From Mariniflexile fucanivorans (GTDB taxonomy: Bacteria; Bacteroidota; Bacteroidia; Flavobacteriales; Flavobacteriaceae): a DNA stretch of 64,000 bases. A program made the position numbers and the translations under genes. The stretch covers positions 1-64,000 of the forward strand of contig NZ_SLUP01000010.1 in the NCBI RefSeq assembly GCF_004341235.1, in the 5' to 3' direction. This document shows positions 53,486 to 62,274 of this stretch, in pieces. The first letter of the stretch is position 1. Each line of letters opens with the position of its first letter. The notes beneath the pieces were generated by a model. It was not told the origin of the DNA and did no database searches. It saw only the letters and a list, made by a program, of their open reading frames with translations.

Positions 53486-53926
53486 ATGAAAACAAAAGCT
53501 TATTGTTTAACTGTTTTAGTTTTTATTATGTCATTATTTGTTTCAGCACAAGACTGGTCTACCAATTTTGAAGATGCAAAGCAATTGGCTTCAAAAGACA
53601 ATGAAAATATAGTATTGGTATTTCAAGGATCCGATTGGTGTGCTCCATGTATGAAATTGGACAAGGAAATTTGGAGTACCAAAGAATATCAAAATTTAGC
53701 GAAGAATCATTTTGTTATGCTGAAGGCAGATTTTCCTAGAAAAAAAGCAAATAAACTTTCCGAAGAATTAGAATTGCAAAACAAAAAATTAGCAGAAACT
53801 TATAATAATCAAGGGTATTTCCCTTATGTGGTTGTTTTGGATAAAACTGGCAAAGTTCTAGGAAGTTTAGGCTACGAAAAAACATCACCGACCCAATATT
53901 ACAATAAACTAGCATCATTTAAATAA
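53486..53926 (+). CDS. Exported thioredoxin-like protein
   Basis: A 146-residue protein with a signal peptide (about 1-21, ending SAQ) and a thioredoxin fold: VLVFQGSDWCAPCMKL with Cys52-x2-Cys55, then FPYVVVLDKTGKVLGSLG. It is predicted to reduce or oxidise thiols in the periplasm. It lies 2 bp before the ApbE gene and heads the thioredoxin-ApbE-DUF4266-DUF3570 unit. Confidence 0.85.
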   Translation: MKTKAYCLTVLVFIMSLFVSAQDWSTNFEDAKQLASKDNENIVLVFQGSDWCAPCMKLDKEIWSTKEYQNLAKNHFVMLKADFPRKKANKLSEELELQNKKLAETYNNQGYFPYVVVLDKTGKVLGSLGYEKTSPTQYYNKLASFK

Positions 53927-53928
53927 TT

Positions 53929-54912
53929 TTGAAAGGCTTATTTAGCATCCTTGTTATTTTAATCACATCCATTTCTGCTTCTCAAAACGTTTACAATAGA
54001 ACGTTGAAACTCATGGGCAGCCGTTTCGATATTACAGTTGTTGCCGAAAATGAATCAGAAGGAAATGAATATATAGATTTGGCAGTCAATGAAATAGCTA
54101 GAATTGAAAAACTAATTTCGTCATGGGATGCCAATTCGCAAACTTCAGAAATTAATAGAAATTCAGGTATTAAACCAGTTGTGGTTGATGATGAATTGTT
54201 TCAATTAATTAAGCGTTCATTAAAAATATCCAAACTTACTAATGGCGCTTTCGATATTAGTTACGCATCCATGGATAAAGTTTGGCATTTTGATGGGAGC
54301 ATGACCGAGATGCCTTCAGAAGAAATTATTAAAAATTCTGTTTCAAAAGTAGGGTATCAAAACATTATTCTAAATGAAGAAAACCATACGGTGTTTTTAA
54401 AATTAGAAGGTATGAAAATAGGTTTTGGCGCCATAGGAAAAGGGTATGCTGCCGATAAAGCTAAGGCTTTGTTACAAAGCAAAGGGGTAACTTCTGGAAT
54501 TGTAAATGCTTCTGGCGATTTAAATACTTGGGGAACACAACCCGATGGTAAAAATTGGATGGTCGCCATTGTAAATCCATTAAACAAAAGTAAAGTATTC
54601 TCTTGGTTGCCAGTTAGTAATAGCGCCGTTGTAACCTCTGGTAATTACGAAAAATACGTCACCTTTAACGGTGTTTTGTATACACATATTATAGATCCAA
54701 GAACAGGTTATCCAAGCACAGGAATATTAAGTACCACCGTATTTACCGCTACGGCAGAATTGGCAGATGCATTGGCAACGTCCATTTTTGTAATGGGTTT
54801 AGAAACAGGTTTAGACTTTGTAAATCAACTAAAAGGCGTGGAATGTGTTATTGTTGATAAGGATAACAAATTGCATACATCAAAAAATATTAATTTAAAA
54901 CCTATTGATTAA
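53929..54912 (+). CDS. apbE: FAD:protein FMN transferase
   Basis: The 327-residue protein starts at TTG 53929, two bases after the thioredoxin stop, and has a signal peptide (about 1-18). ApbE features are KLMGSRFDITVVA, SGDLNTWGTQPDGK, and THIIDPRTGYPS near the C-terminus. It transfers FMN from FAD to threonine in partner flavoproteins outside the cytoplasm. The neighbours DUF4266 and DUF3570 travel with it in many Bacteroidota and Proteobacteria. The target flavoprotein is not obvious here. Confidence 0.88.
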   Translation: MKGLFSILVILITSISASQNVYNRTLKLMGSRFDITVVAENESEGNEYIDLAVNEIARIEKLISSWDANSQTSEINRNSGIKPVVVDDELFQLIKRSLKISKLTNGAFDISYASMDKVWHFDGSMTEMPSEEIIKNSVSKVGYQNIILNEENHTVFLKLEGMKIGFGAIGKGYAADKAKALLQSKGVTSGIVNASGDLNTWGTQPDGKNWMVAIVNPLNKSKVFSWLPVSNSAVVTSGNYEKYVTFNGVLYTHIIDPRTGYPSTGILSTTVFTATAELADALATSIFVMGLETGLDFVNQLKGVECVIVDKDNKLHTSKNINLKPID

Positions 54913-55121
54913 TGAAAAAACTAGCAATGGTATTACTTTTTACAATGGTGTTAACATCTTGCACCGTTGTTAAAGAATACGAAAAAGTAAATTTAAACGA
55001 CCCCGATATGGTACTGTCGCAAAAAAAATCAAATAGGTTTGAAACAAACTTCCAGGTTTATAGAGAAGGTGCTTCGGGCGCAAATGGTGGAAAATCGGGT
55101 GGAGGTTGTGGTTGTAACTAA
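54912..55121 (+). CDS. DUF4266 lipoprotein
   Basis: A 69-residue lipoprotein with lipobox LTSC (Cys17). The mature part has FETNFQVYREGASGANGG and ends GGGCGCN with two Cys, as is usual for DUF4266. Its ATG overlaps the ApbE stop by one base. Its function is unknown; the fixed partnership with ApbE and DUF3570 suggests an envelope redox complex. Confidence 0.85.
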   Translation: MKKLAMVLLFTMVLTSCTVVKEYEKVNLNDPDMVLSQKKSNRFETNFQVYREGASGANGGKSGGGCGCN

Positions 55122-55127
55122 ATTGAT

Positions 55128-56579
55128 GTGATGAAAAAATTAACATACTTACCCGTTTTATTTTTTGTGGCCATAGGATTTGCTCAAGAAACAAACCAAA
55201 CAGCTTACAAAAAGCGTGTTTTAGAAACCGCTGAAGTAGATTTTTTAACAAGTTACTACACCCAACAAGGTGATAATGCTTCGGTAACAGGAGGTATTGG
55301 TACAGAAAAACTTTCAGATTTTACGCCAACTATTGTTATTAGCATACCTTTAAATGCTGATGATGTGCTTACTATTGATGCGGGGATTTCAACCTATACT
55401 TCAGCTTCGTCAAGTAACTTAAATCCGTTTGATATTAGTGGAGCTTCAAGAGGTGGAGATGATGATGATGACGATGACGATGACGATCATGGAGGAAATA
55501 ATGCAGGCAATGTTATTGGAAGTCCGTGGGTAGCTTCATCTGGAGCTTCCAGACAAGATACTTGGGGGAATTTAAATATTGATTATTCGCATAGTTCGGA
55601 TGATAGAAATACAGTTTGGAACGCCGATGTTTCATTAGCTACAGAGTATGATTATTTTTCTTTAGGTTTTGGTGGTGGTTTAGTAAAACAGTTTAACGAA
55701 AAAAACACAACCTTAGGGATAAGTACTAAAATATATTTAGACCAATGGATGCCTAAATATCCCACTGAATTAGATTCGTATGTAGAGGTAAACGGGAATT
55801 TAAATCAAGGTTTTTTTGAAGGTATAACCATATTAGACCAAAACGGCGATGCCAGTACAAATTGGAGGCCTGTTTCTGGATTTGGCCTTATAGATAACAA
55901 GTCAAGAAATTCATATTCCTTATCTTTTAGTTTTTCACAAATATTAAATAAGAATTCTCAATTTTCGTTATTTTTCGATTTGGTTCAACAAAAAGGTTGG
56001 CTAGCAAACCCCATGCAACGTGTGTATTTTGCAGATGTAAATAACTACTATATTGGTAATGCCGAAAGTATTGATAACTACACATCCTTAAGTAATAGAG
56101 ACGTTTTTCAGTTAGCTGATGATATTGAACGTTTGCCAAATACCCGATTTAAAGTACCAATAGGCATTAGGTTTCATTATTATTTAAATGAAATACTGTC
56201 ATTAAGAACCTATTATCGTTATTATTTTGATGATTGGGGCATTCGTTCGAATACGGCAAGTGTGGAATTGCCTATAAAAGTTTCGCAAAAGTTTACGCTG
56301 TATCCATCATATCGTTATTATAACCAAACCGCAGCCGATTATTTTGCACCTTTTGAAGAAAACCTATCAACAAGTGCGTATTATACTTCAGATTATGATT
56401 TATCTGAATTCAGTGCTAATCAATTTGGTTTTGGAATAAGCTATACCGATATTTTTTCAAATGCCCATGTTTGGAAATTCGGATTAAAAAGCATCGACTT
56501 AAAGTATAATAACTATAAACGAAACTCAGGGCTAAAAGCTAATATTATTTCGGCAGGCTTTAAGTTTGTTATGGAATAG
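55128..56579 (+). CDS. DUF3570 outer-membrane protein
   Basis: The 483-residue protein has a signal peptide (about 1-19) and many alternating beta strands, ending in a barrel-like terminal strand (IISAGFKFVME). It matches DUF3570. A run of ten Asp and a His (coded by GAT/GAC repeats at about 55458-55490), flanked by Gly, lies near residue 115 and may bind metal or calcium. It follows the DUF4266 gene by 6 bp and closes the unit. Confidence 0.85.
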   Translation: MMKKLTYLPVLFFVAIGFAQETNQTAYKKRVLETAEVDFLTSYYTQQGDNASVTGGIGTEKLSDFTPTIVISIPLNADDVLTIDAGISTYTSASSSNLNPFDISGASRGGDDDDDDDDDDHGGNNAGNVIGSPWVASSGASRQDTWGNLNIDYSHSSDDRNTVWNADVSLATEYDYFSLGFGGGLVKQFNEKNTTLGISTKIYLDQWMPKYPTELDSYVEVNGNLNQGFFEGITILDQNGDASTNWRPVSGFGLIDNKSRNSYSLSFSFSQILNKNSQFSLFFDLVQQKGWLANPMQRVYFADVNNYYIGNAESIDNYTSLSNRDVFQLADDIERLPNTRFKVPIGIRFHYYLNEILSLRTYYRYYFDDWGIRSNTASVELPIKVSQKFTLYPSYRYYNQTAADYFAPFEENLSTSAYYTSDYDLSEFSANQFGFGISYTDIFSNAHVWKFGLKSIDLKYNNYKRNSGLKANIISAGFKFVME

Positions 56580-56705
56580 TATTGTTCATAATCTTATTAT
56601 AAATCTATCTTAAAGTCTTTTTAACTTCTTTTTAAAGTAGTATTTTGGCATGATTATTTGCGTAGTAATAAATACTACCTAATACTTGTTAAATTAATCC
56701 TGAAT

Positions 56706-58487
56706 ATGCGTCAAATTTTATTAATAGTTGTCTCTCTATATATATCACTCTCAACGTTTGCTCAAACACAAAATAACCCATTGGCTTCAAAGGATGTGGA
56801 AGCACAAAAAAAATGGGTTGATAGTATTTATAAATCCTTGTCTTTAGAAGAAAAAGTAGGACAGTTGTACATGGTTCAAGTCATGTCCAATCAAGATCAA
56901 GCAACAAAAATCCAGTTGGTCGATTTAATTAGAACCCATCACATAGGAGGTATTATCTACTCTTTAGGAACTCCAGATAAGCAAGCTGAGTTAAATAACG
57001 AATTACAATCGCTTTCTAAAATTCCGCTTTTAATAGGTATGGATGCCGAATGGGGATTAAGCATGCGCTTAGATTCCACCTACGCATTTCCTTGGAATAT
57101 GACATTGGGTGCCATAACCGATAACAGTTTAATTGAACAAACAGGCCAGCAAATTGGTGAACATTGTAAGCGTTTAGGAGTTCATTTTAATTTTGCGCCC
57201 GTGGTTGATATTAACACCAATCCGTTAAACCCCATTATTGGAAACCGATCGTTTGGTGAAGATCGAGATAATGTTACCGAAAAGGCTTCGGCTTTTATGA
57301 AAGGCATGCAGGGTGCAGGGGTTTTGGCAAGTGCTAAGCATTTTCCGGGTCATGGCGATACAGACCAAGATTCACATAAAACCTTGCCAACTATCAATTT
57401 TAACGAAAAACGCATCGATTCCATCGAATTGTATCCGTATAAAAAATTAATAAACGAAGGTTTGTCCAGTGTTATGGTGGCACATTTAAAAGTTCCAAGC
57501 TTAGAGCCATCTGGCTATCCTTCATCATTATCAAAGCATATTGTAACTGATATTTTAAAGGAAAAGTTAGGCTTTCAAGGACTTATTTTTACCGATGCGT
57601 TGACCATGAAAGGTGCCGCCGATTTTAAAGAAGTTGGTGCTATCGATTTGGCTGCTTTTAAAGCAGGAAATGATGTCATGCTTATGTCTGAAGACGTTGC
57701 TATTGGCGTTTCAAAAATAATTGAAGCTTACAATAATGGCGAAATTAGCGAAGCACGTTTAGAGCTTTCGGTTAAAAAAATTCTTCAGGCAAAATATAAA
57801 GTAGGTTTAAATAACTATGAACCCGTTGGTTTGAATAATTTATCAACAGATTTAAACAGGCTGAAGGATGATATTTTATATGAAGAACTGCTAGAGAACG
57901 CGATTACTATTGTTAAAAACGAAAAGAATTTATTACCAATTCGTCACCTTGAAGATAAAACAATTGCTTACGTTAAAATGGGAGATGATGATGGTGCTGT
58001 TTTTTTAGATGAACTTAAAAAGTACACCAAAATACACGAAATACAAGGAGATTCTATAGAGGATTTATTGGCAAAACTTCAAGATTATAATACGGTTGTA
58101 ATTGGTTTGCACCGTTCAAATCAAAATCCATGGAAATCATATCAATTTACTCAAACTGAACTAACGTGGGTTTATGAAATTGCCAAAACGCACAAAGTGG
58201 TTTTAGATGTATTTGTAAAACCCTATGCGCTTTCAGATTTGGCTACTATTGAAAACATAGAAAGTATTGTAGTAAGCTATCAAAACAGTAAAATAGCCCA
58301 AGAAAAATCGGCACAACTTATTTTCGGTGCCATTGCATCAAAAGGCACGTTGCCAGTTTCTATTGGAAATTATTTTAAAGTGGGCGATGGCATTCAAAAT
58401 AACGCTATAAAATCTTTAGGTTATACCGTTCCAGAGCGTGTTGGTATGGATTCAGAAAAACTAAATAAAATAGATGAATTAGCGTAA
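56706..58487 (+). CDS. GH3 glycosidase part of a split GH3/beta-lactamase gene
   Basis: From ATG 56706 this frame codes for 593 residues with a signal peptide (about 1-20). A GH3 catalytic domain of the NagZ type follows (GMDAEWGLSMRLDS, KHFPGHGDTDQDSHKTLP), then a GH3 C-terminal domain. It ends at TAA 58485-58487. The next frame continues in the same phase with KAVDGKMTPGIQLL, a beta-lactamase-like domain, and relatives in the family carry both in one protein of about 970 residues. The TAA is therefore probably a nonsense change (for example CAA to TAA). A TTG at 56658 also extends the frame, but the ATG fits the signal peptide better. Confidence 0.75.
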   Translation: MRQILLIVVSLYISLSTFAQTQNNPLASKDVEAQKKWVDSIYKSLSLEEKVGQLYMVQVMSNQDQATKIQLVDLIRTHHIGGIIYSLGTPDKQAELNNELQSLSKIPLLIGMDAEWGLSMRLDSTYAFPWNMTLGAITDNSLIEQTGQQIGEHCKRLGVHFNFAPVVDINTNPLNPIIGNRSFGEDRDNVTEKASAFMKGMQGAGVLASAKHFPGHGDTDQDSHKTLPTINFNEKRIDSIELYPYKKLINEGLSSVMVAHLKVPSLEPSGYPSSLSKHIVTDILKEKLGFQGLIFTDALTMKGAADFKEVGAIDLAAFKAGNDVMLMSEDVAIGVSKIIEAYNNGEISEARLELSVKKILQAKYKVGLNNYEPVGLNNLSTDLNRLKDDILYEELLENAITIVKNEKNLLPIRHLEDKTIAYVKMGDDDGAVFLDELKKYTKIHEIQGDSIEDLLAKLQDYNTVVIGLHRSNQNPWKSYQFTQTELTWVYEIAKTHKVVLDVFVKPYALSDLATIENIESIVVSYQNSKIAQEKSAQLIFGAIASKGTLPVSIGNYFKVGDGIQNNAIKSLGYTVPERVGMDSEKLNKIDELA

Positions 58488-58505
58488 AAGGCTGTAGATG
58501 GTAAA

Positions 58506-59621
58506 ATGACTCCTGGTATTCAATTATTGGTAGCTAGAAAAGGAAAGGTTATTTACAATAAAAACTTTGGTAAACATACGTATTCAGGGAATGAAATGGT
58601 AGCATCTGATGATATTTATGATGTAGCATCATTAACAAAAATACTGGCTACTTTACCGTTACTAATGGAATTAGAAGAAAAAGGCGAGGTAACTTTAGAT
58701 ACTAAATTATCTCAAATATTACCAAGTTATAAAAATTCAAACAAAGCAAATATCACGTTAAAAACCATGTTATCACATTATGCGCGATTAAGACCATGGG
58801 AACCGTTTTATGCGCATACTTTAGACACTGCCACAAGGAAACCAAGTGATAAATATTATAGAACAGAGCGTAGTGAAAAGTTTAATATTGAAGTCGCAAA
58901 TAATTTGTATTTACGTTCAGATTATCCAGATTCTATACAGAAAATTATTAAAGATTCAGATTTGCTAAGCAGAACTCAATACAGATATAGCGATTTTCCA
59001 TATTACATTTTAAAGAAATATATTGAGAATTATTACGACAGAACCTTAGATTTCCTTGTTCAGGAGCATTTTTATAAATCGTTGGGGGCAAATAATACCA
59101 TGTACAATCCGTATCATAAAATAAGTAATAAAAAAATTGTTCCAACTGAAGTTGACGACTATTACAGGTTTCAAGAGGTGCATGGTTATGTGCATGATAT
59201 GGGAGCAGCTATGCAAAATGGCATTGGTGGACATGCCGGTATATTTAGTAATGCCAACGATGTAGCTAAAATTATGCAATTATTTTTGCAAAAAGGTTTT
59301 TATGGCGGCAAGCGTTATTTTAAACCAGAAACGCTCGATAAGTTTAACACCTGCTACTTTTGCGATAAAGGAAACAGAAGAGGTATTGGCTTTGATAAAC
59401 CCCAGTTAGGTAAAGAAGGACCCACCTGTGGCTGTGTATCATTACATAGTTTTGGACATTCTGGTTTTACAGGAACTTATGCTTGGGCAGACCCTGATGA
59501 GGAAATCGTTTATGTGTTTTTAGCCAATAGAACATACCCTAGTGCAACGTATAATTTACTTTTAAAGGAAAATATTAGAACCGATATACAACGCTTAATT
59601 TATGAAGCGATAATTGAATAA
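58506..59621 (+). CDS. Serine hydrolase (beta-lactamase-like) part of the split GH3 gene
   Basis: These 371 residues hold a class C beta-lactamase/DD-peptidase-like domain: SLTK (Ser-x-x-Lys), a YSDFPYYI region and HSGFTG as the KTG-equivalent. The frame runs on from the GH3 part without shift, separated only by a TAA and six codons. The ATG at 58506 is internal to the fused domain linker, and the product has no signal peptide, so if it is made separately it stays in the cytoplasm. In intact relatives it acts with the GH3 domain on cell-wall fragments in the periplasm. Confidence 0.7.
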   Translation: MTPGIQLLVARKGKVIYNKNFGKHTYSGNEMVASDDIYDVASLTKILATLPLLMELEEKGEVTLDTKLSQILPSYKNSNKANITLKTMLSHYARLRPWEPFYAHTLDTATRKPSDKYYRTERSEKFNIEVANNLYLRSDYPDSIQKIIKDSDLLSRTQYRYSDFPYYILKKYIENYYDRTLDFLVQEHFYKSLGANNTMYNPYHKISNKKIVPTEVDDYYRFQEVHGYVHDMGAAMQNGIGGHAGIFSNANDVAKIMQLFLQKGFYGGKRYFKPETLDKFNTCYFCDKGNRRGIGFDKPQLGKEGPTCGCVSLHSFGHSGFTGTYAWADPDEEIVYVFLANRTYPSATYNLLLKENIRTDIQRLIYEAIIE

Positions 59622-59690
59622 TATAGTACTTAAAGTGATCAAGGTTATAAGGTTATTGGGTTATAAGTTTATAACCTTATAAACGATTTA

Positions 59691-59722
59691 AACTCATAAA
59701 CTCATAAACTCATAAACTCATA
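59691..59722 (+). repeat. Four 8-bp tandem units before bshA
   Basis: AACTCATA occurs four times in a row, ending three bases before ATG 59726. Upstream, ATAAGGTTAT and ATAACCTTAT form an inverted repeat at about 59647-59680. Octamer tracts of this kind can slip; here a change would alter the 5' leader. Confidence 0.7.
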
Positions 59723-59725
59723 AAC

Positions 59726-60862
59726 ATGAAAATAGGTATAGTGTGTTATCCAACGTTTGGAGGTAGTGGTGTAGTGGCGACCGAGTTAGGTTTAGAGCTT
59801 TCTAAACGCGGTCATGAAATTCATTTTATTACATACAACCAACCCGTTCGATTAGAATTATTAAGTAATAATGTGCATTATCACGAGGTGAACGTTCCGG
59901 AATATCCGTTATTTCATTACCAACCTTACGAGTTAGCTTTATCAAGTAAATTGGTTGATATGGTGAAACTTCATAAAATTGAAATTTTACACGTGCATTA
60001 TGCCATTCCCCATGCTTATGCAGCGTATATGGCTAAAAAAATGTTGCAGGAAGACGGTATTTTAATACCCATAGTTACAACGTTGCATGGAACAGATATT
60101 ACGCTCGTTGGCAGTCATCCGTTTTATAAACCAGCGGTAACTTTCAGTATCAATAAGTCCGATGCAGTAACCGCAGTATCACAAAGTTTAAAAGAGGATA
60201 CCTTACGTTTATTCGACATTAAAAACGATATTCATGTAGTATCTAATTTTATTGATTTGGATAAATACAATCATAAATTTACCGATTGCCAACGTGGCAT
60301 GATGGCACATGAAGATGAAAAAATCATCACTCATATTAGCAATTTAAGGCCGGTAAAACGTTCTCAAGATGTTATTAGTATATTTTACAACATTCAAAAA
60401 GAAATGCCTGCAAAACTGATGCTTATTGGTGAAGGGCCTGAACGTGAACATTTGGAATTTCGCTGTCAAGAACTAGGTATTTTAGATAAAGTTATTTTCT
60501 TCGGAAAAAGTAATGAAATTGATAAGATTTTATGTTTTAGCGATTTATTTTTATTACCATCGCAAACAGAAAGTTTCGGATTGGCAGCGTTAGAAGCCAT
60601 GGCATCGGGCGTTCCTGTTATATCAAGTAATACAGGTGGTATTCCAGAAGTAAACATTCATGGAGTTTCTGGTTTTTTAAGTGATGTTGGCGATATTGAC
60701 GATATGACCAAAAATGCCCTTTATATTTTAAGTGATAAAAAGCGATTGAAAAATTTTAAAATAAATGCTAGAAAAACTGCTGAAAAATATGATTTGCACA
60801 CCATTGTACCTCAATACGAAGCTATTTATGAAGATACTTTAGCAAAGTGTATGGTGCTTTAA
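59726..60862 (+). CDS. bshA: N-acetyl-alpha-D-glucosaminyl L-malate synthase
   Basis: The 378-residue GT4 glycosyltransferase opens MKIGIVCYPTFGGSGVVATE, the hallmark of BshA. HVHYAIPHAYAAYMAK is in the N-domain and the ESFGLAALEAMASG motif with the catalytic Glu is in the C-domain. It joins L-malate to UDP-GlcNAc in the first step of bacillithiol synthesis. Later genes (bshB, bshC) are not in the window. The start is fixed by the ATG directly after the tandem repeats. Confidence 0.9.
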   Translation: MKIGIVCYPTFGGSGVVATELGLELSKRGHEIHFITYNQPVRLELLSNNVHYHEVNVPEYPLFHYQPYELALSSKLVDMVKLHKIEILHVHYAIPHAYAAYMAKKMLQEDGILIPIVTTLHGTDITLVGSHPFYKPAVTFSINKSDAVTAVSQSLKEDTLRLFDIKNDIHVVSNFIDLDKYNHKFTDCQRGMMAHEDEKIITHISNLRPVKRSQDVISIFYNIQKEMPAKLMLIGEGPEREHLEFRCQELGILDKVIFFGKSNEIDKILCFSDLFLLPSQTESFGLAALEAMASGVPVISSNTGGIPEVNIHGVSGFLSDVGDIDDMTKNALYILSDKKRLKNFKINARKTAEKYDLHTIVPQYEAIYEDTLAKCMVL

Positions 60863-60890
60863 GGTTTCAATACTTCAATGCCAAAAATTA

Positions 60891-60932
60891 AAAAAGGGGT
60901 TGAATTACAAATTTAAAATTCAACCCCTTTTT
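60891..60932. terminator. Bidirectional terminator after bshA
   Basis: AAAAAGGGGTTGAATT and AATTCAACCCCTTTTT form a 16-bp stem with a ten-base loop. It lies between bshA and the convergent outer-membrane protein gene and can serve both. Confidence 0.85.
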
Positions 60933-60947
60933 ATTTAAAAAATATAT

Positions 60948-61454
60948 TTAGAATATATAAGTAATTCCTATTTTTCCGCCACTTACAACATTTCCTCCAC
61001 CAAATTGGATATTAACTCCCATATTGTCACTAAAGAAATAACGACCACCTATTTGTAATCCCAATCCGAAATTATCAGCACCATTGTAATCAGTTTTAGT
61101 TCCATTTATTTTACTGCTCCAGCTAAAATAATTTAAGTTGGCACCAGCATATAAATCCCATACACTAGGAATATCTAAAATTTCATTAAAATGGTAGTTT
61201 CCATTGGCTTGAATACCTATAATAGTACTTTTAAAATCATTACTAAATTCATTACTGCCGTGATTATATGATTGGTATGACAATTCACCTCCAAGAGTGA
61301 AGTTTGGTGCAATGCCATAATCAAGTCCTGCATAAATTGGTGTAACCCTACCAAAAGTTCCAATCCCAGCGTTTAATTGTAAACCACCTTCTTCTATAGG
61401 TGCTTGAGCAAAGCTAAATCCAATGGTAAATAAAGCCAGTGGTAATGAGATTTT
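60948..61454 (-). pseudogene. Small outer-membrane beta-barrel protein lacking a start codon
   Basis: The in-frame sequence from 61454 codes a full signal peptide (PLALFTIGFSFAQ) and about 148 residues of barrel (ending KIGITYIF). Directly before it is TAA (61455-61457), where ATG AAA AAA is expected. The leader reads ACATAAAAAATCTC, so loss of two bases (GA) from ATGAAAAAAATC would explain it. The TTG at 61283 is an internal codon and would remove the signal. Either the gene is dead, a rare start is used, or the two missing bases are a sequence error. Confidence 0.65.
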
Positions 61455-61644
61455 TTATGTTTTAAATTTTTTAATGTTAGTTGTTAAATGTTATTTCAAT
61501 CGTTTAATGTAAAAAACACATTCAAAAGTAATTAAATTATTCTAAGTAAAAACAATCAAATAATTTTGTTTATAAAAATAACTATCTAAATTATGGTCAT
61601 TTTTATATTTTGAATGTGTTTCTCTTTTTATTTCAATAAGTTGA

Positions 61645-62130
61645 TTAAAATTGATATCTAACACCTAATGCAATATCAAAATCTAAATCATCTCTGTAAT
61701 CACCAAATCCAAATTCTGGTCTAATATCAAGAGATAATTGTAAAGGAATATCAAAATTATATTCAATACCTATATCTCCAGCGGCAAAAATAAAGGTTTC
61801 GCTATCATCAAACCCAGGTTCTACGCTATCAAAACTGTAAGATGCTACACCACCACCAACACCAGCGTACCAGTTAAAGTCGCCTTCTAAACTCCAAACC
61901 CATTGGTAAATACCCGCAAGTTTAAAACCATCGTATCCATTTCCACTGCGTAAGCCTAAATCTACTTCTAAACGGTTAATATCACCTAACGCACGTTGGT
62001 ATGATATTTCGGCACCAAAACCGTCACTATCACCAAGGCGTAAGCCAATGGCGTTTTCCGAAATGTCTTGAGCGTTAGACGCCACTGTAAAACCTAATAA
62101 TGCAACTGAAAATAAAAGTAATTTCTTCAT
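61645..62130 (-). CDS. Small outer-membrane beta-barrel protein
   Basis: A 161-residue protein with a signal peptide (about 1-20, ending SNAQ) and alternating strands with DGFGAEISYQRAL, a GVGGGVASYSFD turn and a final aromatic residue (GVRYQF), as usual for Bacteroidota outer-membrane barrels of eight strands. Its length equals that of the neighbouring start-less gene (60948-61454), and the two may be distant paralogues. Its function is unknown. Confidence 0.8.
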   Translation of the reverse strand: MKKLLLFSVALLGFTVASNAQDISENAIGLRLGDSDGFGAEISYQRALGDINRLEVDLGLRSGNGYDGFKLAGIYQWVWSLEGDFNWYAGVGGGVASYSFDSVEPGFDDSETFIFAAGDIGIEYNFDIPLQLSLDIRPEFGFGDYRDDLDFDIALGVRYQF

Positions 62131-62274
62131 AAATGTGTTTTTTTGTTAGTAAATTATATACGACCTTTTTAATAAAAAAGATCTTTTGCTAATCTAATAG
62201 ATTTTACAAAAATAACGTCAAAATTGTGTATATATTTAACATCTCATTAGTTTTATCAACATTTTATTAAGATT

